Positions 52,207 through 61,050 of a DNA stretch of 64,000 nucleotides are shown one piece after another; positions within the stretch are counted from its first letter, which is position 1; every line of letters starts with the position of its first letter. Both the position numbers and the translations under genes were made by a program. The notes below the pieces were generated by a model. The model ran no database searches, was not told the DNA's origin, and saw only the letters and a list, made by a program, of their open reading frames with translations. Source of the stretch: Sphingobacteriales bacterium (GTDB taxonomy: Bacteria > Bacteroidota > Bacteroidia > Chitinophagales > JADIYW01); contig CP064984.1 in NCBI GenBank assembly GCA_016699615.1, forward strand, positions 2,204,001 to 2,268,000, given 5' to 3'.

Positions 52207-53375
52207 TTGGTTTACTTACAGCAGTTGGATATATTATTTCAGCATTTATGGAGCCAATTGTTGCAGCACTGAGTGATAGAAGTAATTTTAAGTTTGGGAA
52301 ACGAAAAACATTTATGGCAATTGGCATTTTTCCATATGCATTATTTTCGGCATTAGTTTTTTTTCCTTTAGATGATTTTGAGTCAAGTAGAAATATTGTA
52401 TGGTTAGTCATAGTTACACTAATAGCATTCGTTGTAAAATGTTTTTATACAACACCATATAATGCTATGATAAATGAAGTAGGCAAAACAGAAAAAGATA
52501 GATTGCATCTAATTATGATATTGTCAGTTGCTTACGCATTAGGTGTAGGAATTGGAAATTTAATTCATGTAATCATAAAAGCAACAGAAAACTCAATGTC
52601 GCACGAAACAGCATTCCAATTTACCATATTTGCATATTCTGTAGCGTCATTTATTTTTATGCTAATACCAATTCTATTTGTAGAAGACAATTCAGGAAAA
52701 AAGAATAAAGAAATCAATCAAACAGAAAATAATGGATTATTCACTACAATGAAAGAAGTATGGAATAATAAGAACTTTAGGATATTTGCCATTACCGAAT
52801 TAATTTATTGGTTTCCATCAAAAATATTTGTGATTGGAATACCATATTTTGTTACAGCATTACTAAAGTTAGATAATTACTACACATCAATTATCTTATA
52901 TGCATGTGGTATTGGCTCATTTCTTTTGTATCCAATTATAGACAAATTGGTAGACAAGTATGGAAAAAAGAATATCATGCTATCAGCATTTGCTTTTCTA
53001 ATAATTAGCTATGCATTTACAGCGAGTATTGGACTTTATCAATTACCAACTATTGTTTTTGTAGCATTATATATTATACTCAATATATATCCTACAGCAG
53101 TTTTAGGCATTTTACCTATGGCACTTACTGGCGACATTGCTGAGCAAGATTGTAAGGAAACAGGAGTAGCTAAAAATGCATCTTACTATGGTTTTAAAAC
53201 ATTTATGATGAAATTGGGTGTAGCTATAACAAGTCTTATTTTCCCATCATTGTTGTTACTTGGCAAAACACCAGAAAATTCATTTGGCGTAAGAATGACA
53301 GCAGTTGTTTGTATAATAGCATCAGTTTTGGCATATGTCGTTATGTCAAGATTCAAAGAGATAAAATCTAATTAA
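52188..53375 (+). CDS. MFS (GPH-type) symporter, main part (frameshifted)
   Basis: 395 residues with eleven or so membrane helices and the loop AALSDRSNFKFGKRKTFM between helices 2 and 3 (family D-R-x-F-G-R/K-R-R/K motif). The annotated start TTG at 52188 is an artefact of the frame break; the reading continues from 52012-52206. It lies 18 nt after the DUF255 gene and 1 nt before the DUF4159 gene, so probably in one operon with them. Confidence 0.85.
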   Translation: MQIFTVIGLLTAVGYIISAFMEPIVAALSDRSNFKFGKRKTFMAIGIFPYALFSALVFFPLDDFESSRNIVWLVIVTLIAFVVKCFYTTPYNAMINEVGKTEKDRLHLIMILSVAYALGVGIGNLIHVIIKATENSMSHETAFQFTIFAYSVASFIFMLIPILFVEDNSGKKNKEINQTENNGLFTTMKEVWNNKNFRIFAITELIYWFPSKIFVIGIPYFVTALLKLDNYYTSIILYACGIGSFLLYPIIDKLVDKYGKKNIMLSAFAFLIISYAFTASIGLYQLPTIVFVALYIILNIYPTAVLGILPMALTGDIAEQDCKETGVAKNASYYGFKTFMMKLGVAITSLIFPSLLLLGKTPENSFGVRMTAVVCIIASVLAYVVMSRFKEIKSN

Positions 53376-53376
53376 T

Positions 53377-54036
53377 ATGAAAAAAATAATATATTTTTTA
53401 GTTTTAATAATATTAAGTGCAACTTTATTTGCGCAGCAAAAATCTACAGTAAAAATTGGATTGCTTAAATACAAAGGTGGTGGCGATTGGTATGCTAATC
53501 CAACTTCATTACCAAATTTAGCTAAGTTTTGCAATCAAAATTTAGGTACAAGTATCAATACTAAAATAGATGAAGTTGAACCTTCAAGTTCAGAAATATT
53601 CAATTATACATATTTGCATATCACAGGACATGGGAATGTTATTTTTACACCAAATGAAGCCAATAATCTTAGAAATTATTTAGCTGCTGGTGGTTTTCTA
53701 CATATTTCAGATAATTATGGAATAGATAAATATATCAGAAAAGCAATGAAATTAGTTTTTCCAGAACTTGATTTTGTGTTAGTTCCTTTCAACCATCCAA
53801 TTTATCATCAAAAATATAAGTTTCCAAACGGACTACCAAAAATACACGAGCATGATAATAAACCAGCTCAAGGCTTTGGTTTGTTTTGGCAAGGTAAGTT
53901 AGTTTGTTTTTATGATTATGAAACAGATTTAGGCGATGGTTGGGAAGATATTGAAGTACATAACGATACTGTAGAGCAACATACTAAAGCATTGCAAATG
54001 GGTGCAAATATCATTCAATATCTTTGTATATATTAA
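53377..54036 (+). CDS. secreted DUF4159 protein
   Basis: 219 residues. Signal peptide about 1-19 (ending LFAQ). The rest is the DUF4159 domain: LLKYKGGGDWYANPTSLPN, YLHITGHGNVIFT and an LAAGGFLHISDNYG strand followed by a long helix. This family is widespread in Bacteroidota and other phyla, related to glutamine-amidotransferase-like folds, without a known substrate. The next gene overlaps its 3' end by its long frame; with the start chosen below there is a 31-nt gap. Confidence 0.88.
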   Translation: MKKIIYFLVLIILSATLFAQQKSTVKIGLLKYKGGGDWYANPTSLPNLAKFCNQNLGTSINTKIDEVEPSSSEIFNYTYLHITGHGNVIFTPNEANNLRNYLAAGGFLHISDNYGIDKYIRKAMKLVFPELDFVLVPFNHPIYHQKYKFPNGLPKIHEHDNKPAQGFGLFWQGKLVCFYDYETDLGDGWEDIEVHNDTVEQHTKALQMGANIIQYLCIY

Positions 54037-54067
54037 ATTTTCAATTTTATTTATCTGTTTGATACAT

Positions 54068-54886
54068 GTGAAACAAAGGAAATTACTAAGTCAAAGACAT
54101 CCTGCATTATATTTTCTTGCAGTTTGGCTAAGAAGATGCAAACAATATATTGAATGGTATTTTGGTAATAAAACTTTCGCAAAATCTAAGTCTGAGGAAA
54201 AGCTACCCTATAGATTAAAAAAACATCAATCAGTTTTGCTAAGAAAATTAGGCAATAGTGATATGCAATTGCAAATAAATAAAGTTTGTAATCTGAAAAT
54301 TGCAGCTCAAAAAATCAATGGTATTTTAATTCGACCTGGCGAAACATTTTCATTCTGTAAACTAGTAGGAAGACCAACAAAGAAAAAAGGATATTTGATG
54401 GGAATGGAATTATCGTTTGGTGAAGCTGTGCCAGGCATAGGTGGTGGCATTTGTCAAATAGCTAATTTGCTAAATTGGATTGTATTACACAGTCAATTAA
54501 CGATTACAAAAAAATCGCAACATTCTTATGACCCATTTCCTGATGAAGGTAGAGTGTTGCCATTTGGTAGTGGCGCAGCAATTTTTTATAACTATATCGA
54601 TTATCAGTTTGTGAATAACACAGATACTACCTATCAAATTTTACTTTGGTTTACAGAAACAACAATAGAAGGAGAATTTAGATGTGATAAAATGCCAGAA
54701 TTTACATACCATGTTTTTGAGAAAAATCATCAATTCCTAAAAAATGAAAATATCTTTTATCGTAGAAATGAAATTTGGAGAGATGTAATTAGTAAAAGAA
54801 CAGGCAACACAATAAAAACAGAAATGATGGTAAAGAATTTTGCTAGAGTAACTTATACACCAGAAAGTTTTAGTGACAATAATTAA
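54068..54886 (+). CDS. VanW-family protein
   Basis: 272 residues from GTG at 54068 (VKQRKLLSQRHPALYF); the frame is open to 54002, but VanW proteins usually start with a short L-S-x-R-H-P segment such as this one. The VanW domain follows: LIRPGETFSFCKLVGRPTKK, GIGGGICQIANLLNW and DPFPDEGRVLPFGSGAA. VanW was first seen in vancomycin-resistance clusters; its function is unknown. It is the last gene of the plus-strand run and is followed by a two-way terminator. Confidence 0.85.
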   Translation: MKQRKLLSQRHPALYFLAVWLRRCKQYIEWYFGNKTFAKSKSEEKLPYRLKKHQSVLLRKLGNSDMQLQINKVCNLKIAAQKINGILIRPGETFSFCKLVGRPTKKKGYLMGMELSFGEAVPGIGGGICQIANLLNWIVLHSQLTITKKSQHSYDPFPDEGRVLPFGSGAAIFYNYIDYQFVNNTDTTYQILLWFTETTIEGEFRCDKMPEFTYHVFEKNHQFLKNENIFYRRNEIWRDVISKRTGNTIKTEMMVKNFARVTYTPESFSDNN

Positions 54887-54910
54887 TAGCTGTGTGTATC
54901 AAAATAAAAA

Positions 54911-54934
54911 GCCAACGAATTCTCGTTGGCTTTT
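54911..54934. terminator. bidirectional terminator between VanW and atpC
   Basis: Perfect 8-bp stem GCCAACGA/TCGTTGGC with a 4-nt ATTC loop, A tract on the left and T tract on the right, between convergent genes (stops at 54886 and 54958). It can serve both strands. Confidence 0.9.
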
Positions 54935-54957
54935 GTGTAATAGTATTGTACTAGAAG

Positions 54958-55203
54958 TTATTCTATAATACCTTCAGTAAGTACAGAAACTTTATTGTTT
55001 AATACTTCAACAATTCCGCCTGAAATATTGTAGCTTACTTTCTCTTTTGAATTTCTAATATTCAATTTTCCTTTAGATAGAGAAGCTACCATTGCAGCAT
55101 GTTTGTTTAGTATTTCAAATTGTCCATCTGTGCCTGGAAGTTGAACTGAATCAGCTTCGCCATTGTACACTTCTTGTTCTGGAGTTAATATGATTAATTG
55201 CAT
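54958..55203 (-). CDS. atpC: F-type ATP synthase epsilon subunit
   Basis: 81 residues: only the N-terminal beta-sandwich domain (MQLIILTPEQEVYNGEADSV, GQFEILNKHAAMVASL, GGIVEVLNNKVSVLTE), without the C-terminal helical domain that lets epsilon inhibit the enzyme in E. coli. Short epsilon subunits are common in this phylum. Lies 7 nt after atpD on the same strand, as in other Bacteroidota where atpDC is separate from the rest of the ATP synthase genes. Confidence 0.93.
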   Translation of the reverse strand: MQLIILTPEQEVYNGEADSVQLPGTDGQFEILNKHAAMVASLSKGKLNIRNSKEKVSYNISGGIVEVLNNKVSVLTEGIIE

Positions 55204-55210
55204 AGGTTAA

Positions 55211-56716
55211 TTATTTAGCTTCAGCCAATATTTTCTTTCCTTTTTCAATAGCATCTTCAATAGAACCAACTAAGTTGAATGCTGCTTCAGGATATTGATC
55301 AACTTCACCATCCATAATCATTTCAAAACCTTTCAATGTATCTTCTATAGAAACGAACACACCTTTTAAACCTGTGAACTGCTCAGCTACGTGGAATGGT
55401 TGAGATAAGAAACGTTGAACTCTTCTTGCTCTATGTACAACTAATTTATCTTCTTCAGATAACTCATCCATACCTAAGATTGCAATAATATCTTGAAGTT
55501 CTTTATAACGTTGTAAAATCATTTTTACTCTTTGAGCAACACCATAGTGTCTATCTCCAATTACTTGTGGGTCTAATATTCTTGATGTAGAATCTAATGG
55601 ATCCACAGCAGGATAAATACCTAATTCAGCAATTTTACGGCTTAATACTGTTGTAGCATCTAAGTGCGCAAATGTAGTTGCTGGAGCTGGGTCAGTTAAG
55701 TCATCCGCAGGTACATATACTGCTTGTACTGATGTAATAGAGCCAGATTTTGTAGATGTAATACGCTCTTGCATTAGACCCATTTCTGTAGCTAATGTTG
55801 GTTGGTAACCTACCGCAGATGGCATACGACCTAATAATGCAGATACCTCAGAACCAGCTTGTGTAAATCTAAAGATATTATCCACGAAGAATAAGATATC
55901 TTTTCCTTTACCATCACTAACTTCGTCTCTAAATTGTTCTGCTATTGTAAGACCAGATAATGCAACTCTTGCTCTCGCTCCTGGTGGCTCATTCATCTGT
56001 CCGAATACTAATGTTGCTTTAGATTCTTTTAATTGTTCTTTATCTACAGATGCTAAATCCCAATCACCTTCTTCCATAGAATGTTTGAATTTCTCACCGT
56101 ATTTTATTACATCAGACTCTAAGAACTCTCTCAATAAGTCATTTCCTTCTCTTGTTCTTTCTCCTACACCAGCAAATACTGATAAACCACCATGTCCTTT
56201 AGCAATATTATTTACCAATTCCATGATAAGTACTGTTTTGCCTACTCCAGCACCACCAAACAAACCAATTTTACCACCTTTTGCATATGGTTCAATTAAG
56301 TCAATTACTTTGATTCCTGTATATAATACTTCTTTTGATGTTGCTAAGTCTTCATATTTAGGTGGTTTTCTGTGTATTGAGTATCCACCTTCTTTACTTA
56401 CTGCTCCAATTCCATCTATTGCATCTCCAATTACGTTGAATAATCTTCCTTTGATTGCTTCGCCAGCAGGCATTTTAATTTGATCTCCAGTGTCTATAAC
56501 TTTAGTGCCTCTTCTTAGACCTTCTGTACTATCCATTGATACACAACGTACGGTGTCTTGTCCAAGATGTTGTTGTACTTCAAGAATAATTTCAGAACCA
56601 TCATCTTTTTTTACTACCAATGCATTTAAGATTTCAGGTAGTTTTGAGTTTTCTCCATCGAAACTCACGTCAATTACTGGTCCGATAATTTGTGCAATTT
56701 TTCCTGCGTTAGCCAT
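55211..56716 (-). CDS. atpD: F-type ATP synthase beta subunit
   Basis: 501 residues from the ATG at 56716 (MANAGKIAQIIGPVIDV); the longer frame to 56761 crosses the promoter box and is not used. Walker A GLFGGAGVGKT (near 158-168), Walker B-like DILFFVDNIFRFTQ, the catalytic Glu in GERTREGNDL and the DELSEED loop (GMDELSEEDKL) are all intact. It makes ATP on the F1 head. No other atp genes are in the window. Confidence 0.97.
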   Translation of the reverse strand: MANAGKIAQIIGPVIDVSFDGENSKLPEILNALVVKKDDGSEIILEVQQHLGQDTVRCVSMDSTEGLRRGTKVIDTGDQIKMPAGEAIKGRLFNVIGDAIDGIGAVSKEGGYSIHRKPPKYEDLATSKEVLYTGIKVIDLIEPYAKGGKIGLFGGAGVGKTVLIMELVNNIAKGHGGLSVFAGVGERTREGNDLLREFLESDVIKYGEKFKHSMEEGDWDLASVDKEQLKESKATLVFGQMNEPPGARARVALSGLTIAEQFRDEVSDGKGKDILFFVDNIFRFTQAGSEVSALLGRMPSAVGYQPTLATEMGLMQERITSTKSGSITSVQAVYVPADDLTDPAPATTFAHLDATTVLSRKIAELGIYPAVDPLDSTSRILDPQVIGDRHYGVAQRVKMILQRYKELQDIIAILGMDELSEEDKLVVHRARRVQRFLSQPFHVAEQFTGLKGVFVSIEDTLKGFEMIMDGEVDQYPEAAFNLVGSIEDAIEKGKKILAEAK

Positions 56717-56750
56717 TGTATAAAAATTAATTGAATTTAAAAATTTTACG

Positions 56751-56758
56751 CAAAAATA
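56751..56758 (-). promoter_or_regulatory. -7 box of atpDC
   Basis: The reverse strand reads TATTTTTG, an exact TAnnTTTG match, 34 nt before the ATG at 56716. No clear -33 element. Confidence 0.5.
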
Positions 56759-56829
56759 CATATTTTGTAATTAACATCAGTTTAAGTTCTCCACATAAAT
56801 TATGATTCTGTGTTATTTTATTATTAATC

Positions 56830-56858
56830 TTGAATGTTATACATTTTTTATACCTTTG
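56830..56858 (+). promoter_or_regulatory. -33/-7 promoter of the M43 protease gene
   Basis: TTG at 56830-56832, 18 nt spacer, then TACCTTTG at 56851-56858. This is the best full match to the Bacteroidota consensus in the window. The transcript would begin about at the GTG start at 56863 (4 nt from the box). Confidence 0.6.
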
Positions 56859-56862
56859 TTGT

Positions 56863-58161
56863 GTGATTTCTAAATCAAACATAATATTATTTTCATTTTT
56901 ATTGTTTTGTGGCTCATTGGTAGCACAAAAAATAAATAGATGTGCATCGCATACTAAATTGCTGGAAGCAATGGCACAAGATGAATCTTTAAGGTTAAAA
57001 ATTGAGCAATCAAAACAGACTACTAGTGCAATCTATTCTGGACAAAGAACAGAGAGTACTTATCCAATAATAACAATACCTGTTGTTGTGCATGTATTGT
57101 ACAAAACAGCACAACAAAATATTAATGATGCTCAAATTCGGTCACAAATTGATGTATTAAATAGAGACTTTAATGCTCGGAATGCAGACTCTTTACCTAT
57201 AAATCACGAATTTTATAACTTAATAGGCAATGCAAGTATAGAGTTTTGTTTGGCAAGTGTAAAACCAGGTGGTAGTAGTACAACAGGAATTGAACGAAAA
57301 CAAGTAACCTATGATGGATTTGAATATAGTGATGCAGATGAAAGTATCATAAAATCTACATCAAATGGTGGATTGAGTGCTTGGAATACGTCTAAATATT
57401 TGAATATCTGGATTGTGAATTTTACAGATGGAACACTTGGATACGCAACTTTCCCTGAAGATAATAGTGGCAATAAAGATGGTGTAGTAATTGCATATGA
57501 TGCATTTGGTACTGTTGGCGTGCTTACGCCAGACTATGATAAAGGTAGAACATCAACACATGAGATTGGACATTGGTTAGGATTGTATCATATTTGGGGT
57601 GATGATTATAATTGTACTGCTGATGATGGTATTGAAGATACACCTAAGCAATATGAAGATTCATATGGTTGTCCTTGCGAGCATCCAAAGGTTGATAATT
57701 GCTCACCAAGTATCATGTATCAAAACTTTATGGACTATACAGATGACGCATGTATGAGTTTGTTTACTAAAGATCAAGTTACAAGAATGAGAAATGTATT
57801 AAGTACAGCAAGTAATAGAACTTCATTTTTAAATAACACAGTTGGTTGTAATACACATACACCTACATCAGACAATAGCGTATATTGTGATGTTACTTTA
57901 AATAATAATATTTCTATTAATCATGATATAAATATTTTTCCGAATCCAGTACGTAGTACATTGTTTATAGAAAAATTACCACCAAGCATAAGTAATTATG
58001 ATATAAAAATATTTAATAGTATTGGCGCAGAAGTTTTGAGTAAACAAATCAATATCAATCAAACAAGTTTGGATGTTTCTAGTTTAAATGCTGGTATCTA
58101 CTATTTACATATATCAAACCATAAAATTAAAATGAGTACAATTGTTCAAGTGATAAAATAA
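56863..58161 (+). CDS. secreted M43-family zinc metalloprotease, T9SS cargo
   Basis: 432 residues from GTG at 56863; the frame is open to 56830, but that part is the promoter. Signal peptide in residues 1-22 (ending LVAQ), then a propeptide and an M43 (pappalysin-like) catalytic domain with STHEIGHWLGLYHIWG (HExxHxxGxxH) and the Met-turn at QNFMDYTDDACM. The last 80 residues (IFPNPVRSTLFIEK, IKIFNSIGAEVLSK, GIYYLHISN) form a T9SS sorting domain. A cell-surface or released protease. Confidence 0.92.
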   Translation: MISKSNIILFSFLLFCGSLVAQKINRCASHTKLLEAMAQDESLRLKIEQSKQTTSAIYSGQRTESTYPIITIPVVVHVLYKTAQQNINDAQIRSQIDVLNRDFNARNADSLPINHEFYNLIGNASIEFCLASVKPGGSSTTGIERKQVTYDGFEYSDADESIIKSTSNGGLSAWNTSKYLNIWIVNFTDGTLGYATFPEDNSGNKDGVVIAYDAFGTVGVLTPDYDKGRTSTHEIGHWLGLYHIWGDDYNCTADDGIEDTPKQYEDSYGCPCEHPKVDNCSPSIMYQNFMDYTDDACMSLFTKDQVTRMRNVLSTASNRTSFLNNTVGCNTHTPTSDNSVYCDVTLNNNISINHDINIFPNPVRSTLFIEKLPPSISNYDIKIFNSIGAEVLSKQININQTSLDVSSLNAGIYYLHISNHKIKMSTIVQVIK

Positions 58162-58187
58162 TTGTTTATTTTTATAAAAACACACAC

Positions 58188-59045
58188 TTGAAGTTTATTA
58201 AAAATCTGATTCATTCTAATATTTTTATATCCATTGCCGCTGTTGTTTTTATGTTGGCAAATGCTGTGTTAATGCAAATAGAGCTTAATAAATTAATCAT
58301 TCTAAGTATACATATATTTTTTTCAACTTGGCTTGTTTATCAATGGAGCAGAAAAATGTATCACGAGCAAATGCAAGAAAACGAAGTAGTTGATGAAATC
58401 TATTTTTTTCAACTGCATCATAAAAAAACTACTGACTATATAATATATTTTTCATTTATAATATCATTGATTACATTTCTCTTCTTACACAATCAAACTA
58501 AATTAGCAATAATTTTTGTTGGTGCTATTTCAATTTTATATGCACTGCCATTACAAAAAATAGGCATTTCATTTCGTCTCAGAGATGTACCATTCTTAAA
58601 GATTTTTCTCATAGCATTCTCATGGTCTGCAACAGCCACATTTATTCCAGCATTAGAAGCAAAAAATTTATTTGTTTTATTTGATAATTATTCGTGGAAA
58701 TTTTTCGCAGCACAATTTCTATTTATTCTTTTTATTACACTACCATTTGATATGTCTGATATGAAGAATGATAAAGTACAGAACTTAAAAACAATTCCAC
58801 TTTTATTTGGAATGAAAACATCTAAAGTATTTTTGACCATTTTTTTTATTGCATATGTGTCAATAGTATTCTTCCTAAATATTAATAGCTACTATATAAT
58901 TGGCATTACATTACTATGTTTTGTTTTATTACTAATTTCAATTTTTTACATTGATAAGCTAACAAAAACAGAAGTTATGCTTGTCTATGATGGTTCTATG
59001 ATTTTGTACTTTTTCATTGTATTATTTATCAAATACATTGTATAA
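58188..59045 (+). CDS. UbiA-family prenyltransferase-like membrane protein
   Basis: 285 residues with about eight membrane helices. The second Asp-rich motif is seen as FDMSDMKNDKVQNLKTIP (D-x-x-D then K-x-x-T-x-P), but the first motif NxxxD of active UbiA enzymes is not clear: the early segment QWSRKMYH has no such Asp. It may be a diverged or inactive member. The start is TTG at 58188 (no ATG near). Neighbours: M43 protease upstream (26 nt), acetyl-CoA synthetase downstream (53 nt). Confidence 0.72.
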   Translation: MKFIKNLIHSNIFISIAAVVFMLANAVLMQIELNKLIILSIHIFFSTWLVYQWSRKMYHEQMQENEVVDEIYFFQLHHKKTTDYIIYFSFIISLITFLFLHNQTKLAIIFVGAISILYALPLQKIGISFRLRDVPFLKIFLIAFSWSATATFIPALEAKNLFVLFDNYSWKFFAAQFLFILFITLPFDMSDMKNDKVQNLKTIPLLFGMKTSKVFLTIFFIAYVSIVFFLNINSYYIIGITLLCFVLLLISIFYIDKLTKTEVMLVYDGSMILYFFIVLFIKYIV

Positions 59046-59061
59046 TTCTTTTTTAATTTTT

Positions 59062-59069
59062 TATATTTA
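59062..59069 (+). promoter_or_regulatory. -7-like box of acs
   Basis: TATATTTA, one base from TAnnTTTG, 29 nt before the ATG at 59099. Weak evidence on its own. Confidence 0.3.
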
Positions 59070-59098
59070 TACATTCAGCAGTATTAAATAAGTATACA

Positions 59099-61045
59099 AT
59101 GTATCCATATCAAATTAAATCTTTAGAAGAATATAATAAAACGTATAAAAGAAGCATAGAAAATCCAAGTGAATTTTGGTTAGATATTGCTCAGTATTTT
59201 ACTTGGAAACAACAACCAACAAGCAATAACGTAGTAGAATGGAATTTTACAGAACCTAAAGTACGTTGGTTTGATGGTGCCACATTAAATATTACAGAAA
59301 ATTGTTTAGATAGGCATTTAGAGCATGATGCAGACACTATTGCATTAATTTGGGAACCAAATAGTCCAACAGACAAAGTAATCAAGTTAACATATAAAGA
59401 ATTACACCAAAAGGTTTGTCAGTTTGCACATGTATTAAGAAATAATGGCGTACAAAAAGGAGATAGGGTTTGCATATATATGGCAATGGTGCCAGAACTT
59501 GCAATCGCAGTATTAGCATGTGCCAGAATTGGAGCAATACATAGTGTAGTTTTTGGTGGCTTTAGTGCGCAAAGTATTACTGACAGAATAATTGATGCAC
59601 ACGCAACTTTTGTAATAACACAAGATGGCACAATGCGAGGCAACAAAGAAATTGCCTTAAAAAATATTATGGATGAAGCTTTAATAAATTGCGACTTTGT
59701 AGAAAAAGTAATTGTGTTAAAACATATAAATAGCAATATAATAATTAAGGAAGAAAGAGATGTGATTTGGCAAGACGAAATTAAAAAAGTTGAAGCACAA
59801 GGCAATCCAGATTTTCCAGCAGTAGAAATGCAAGCAGAAGATCCATTGTTTATATTATACACAAGTGGAAGTACTGGAAAACCCAAAGGTGTTGTACATA
59901 CTTGCGCAGGTTATATGATTTATACTAATTATACTTTTGTTAATGTATTTCAATATCAAAAGAAAGACATATACTTTTGTACAGCAGACATTGGTTGGAT
60001 TACAGGACATAGCTACATCATCTATGGACCACTAAGTGCTGGTGCAACATCTTTAATGTTTGAAGGTATTCCTACTTTTCCTGATGCAGGAAGGATGTGG
60101 GAAATAGTAGATAAACATCAAGTAAATATTCTATACACAGCACCAACAGCTATTAGAAGTTTAATGGCATTTGGTACAGCACCAATCGAAAATAAAAATC
60201 TTTCAAGTATAAAATTATTAGGTACAGTTGGCGAGCCAATTAACGAAGAAGCATGGCATTGGTATCATGAGCATATTGGAAAAGGTAAATGTCCTATTGT
60301 AGATACCTGGTGGCAAACAGAAACAGCAGGAATAATGATTTCTAATCTTGCTGGCATTACACCACATAAACCATGCTATGCAACTTTGCCATTGCCTGGT
60401 GTACAACCAATTTTAGTTGATGAAAATGGAAAAACAATTGAAGGTAGTGACGCCGCTTTAGGAATACTACCAAAAGAAATTGTAAGTGGAAATCTGTGTA
60501 TTAAATATCCATGGCCAAGTATATTGCGTACAACGTACGGCGACCATGAGCGTTGTAAATTAAATTATTTCTCAACTTATCAAAATTTATATTTTACTGG
60601 CGATGGTTGTTTTAGAGATACAGAAGGAAATTATAGAATAACAGGTAGAGTAGATGATGTACTAAACGTAAGTGGACATAGAATAGGTACAGCAGAAGTA
60701 GAAAATGCTATTGATGAACATATAGATGTAATTGAAAGTGCTGTGGTAGGCTATCCTCATGATATTAAAGGACAAGGTATATATGCTTATGTTATTTTAC
60801 AACAAAAAAGCAATGATGAACAACAGGTAAAAAAAGAAATTATTGATACTGTAAGTAAAATAATTGGAGCTATTGCAAAGCCAGATAAAATTCAAATTGT
60901 TTCTGGTTTGCCAAAAACAAGAAGTGGTAAAATAATGCGTAGAATATTAAGAAAAATTGCAGAAGGAGAAACTAGCAATCTAGGCGATACAACAACACTA
61001 CTTGATCCAAATGTAGTAGATGAAATTTTAACTGGTGCGTTGTAA
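59099..61045 (+). CDS. acs: acetyl-CoA synthetase
   Basis: 648 residues, the normal length. A3 motif YTSGSTGKPKGVVHT (near 257-271), A5-like DTWWQTETAG, A8 hinge GRVDDVLNVSGHRIGTAE and the acetylation-site lysine near the C-terminus in PKTRSGKIMRRIL. It makes acetyl-CoA from acetate, CoA and ATP through acetyl-AMP. Convergent with the bestrophin gene (5 nt). Confidence 0.97.
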   Translation: MYPYQIKSLEEYNKTYKRSIENPSEFWLDIAQYFTWKQQPTSNNVVEWNFTEPKVRWFDGATLNITENCLDRHLEHDADTIALIWEPNSPTDKVIKLTYKELHQKVCQFAHVLRNNGVQKGDRVCIYMAMVPELAIAVLACARIGAIHSVVFGGFSAQSITDRIIDAHATFVITQDGTMRGNKEIALKNIMDEALINCDFVEKVIVLKHINSNIIIKEERDVIWQDEIKKVEAQGNPDFPAVEMQAEDPLFILYTSGSTGKPKGVVHTCAGYMIYTNYTFVNVFQYQKKDIYFCTADIGWITGHSYIIYGPLSAGATSLMFEGIPTFPDAGRMWEIVDKHQVNILYTAPTAIRSLMAFGTAPIENKNLSSIKLLGTVGEPINEEAWHWYHEHIGKGKCPIVDTWWQTETAGIMISNLAGITPHKPCYATLPLPGVQPILVDENGKTIEGSDAALGILPKEIVSGNLCIKYPWPSILRTTYGDHERCKLNYFSTYQNLYFTGDGCFRDTEGNYRITGRVDDVLNVSGHRIGTAEVENAIDEHIDVIESAVVGYPHDIKGQGIYAYVILQQKSNDEQQVKKEIIDTVSKIIGAIAKPDKIQIVSGLPKTRSGKIMRRILRKIAEGETSNLGDTTTLLDPNVVDEILTGAL

Positions 61046-61050
61046 TTGTT

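Noticed and set aside
56717..56761. 15-codon N-terminal extension of AtpD
   Set aside because: It overlaps an exact -7 box; the conserved AtpD start is MANAGKIAQIIG at 56716.
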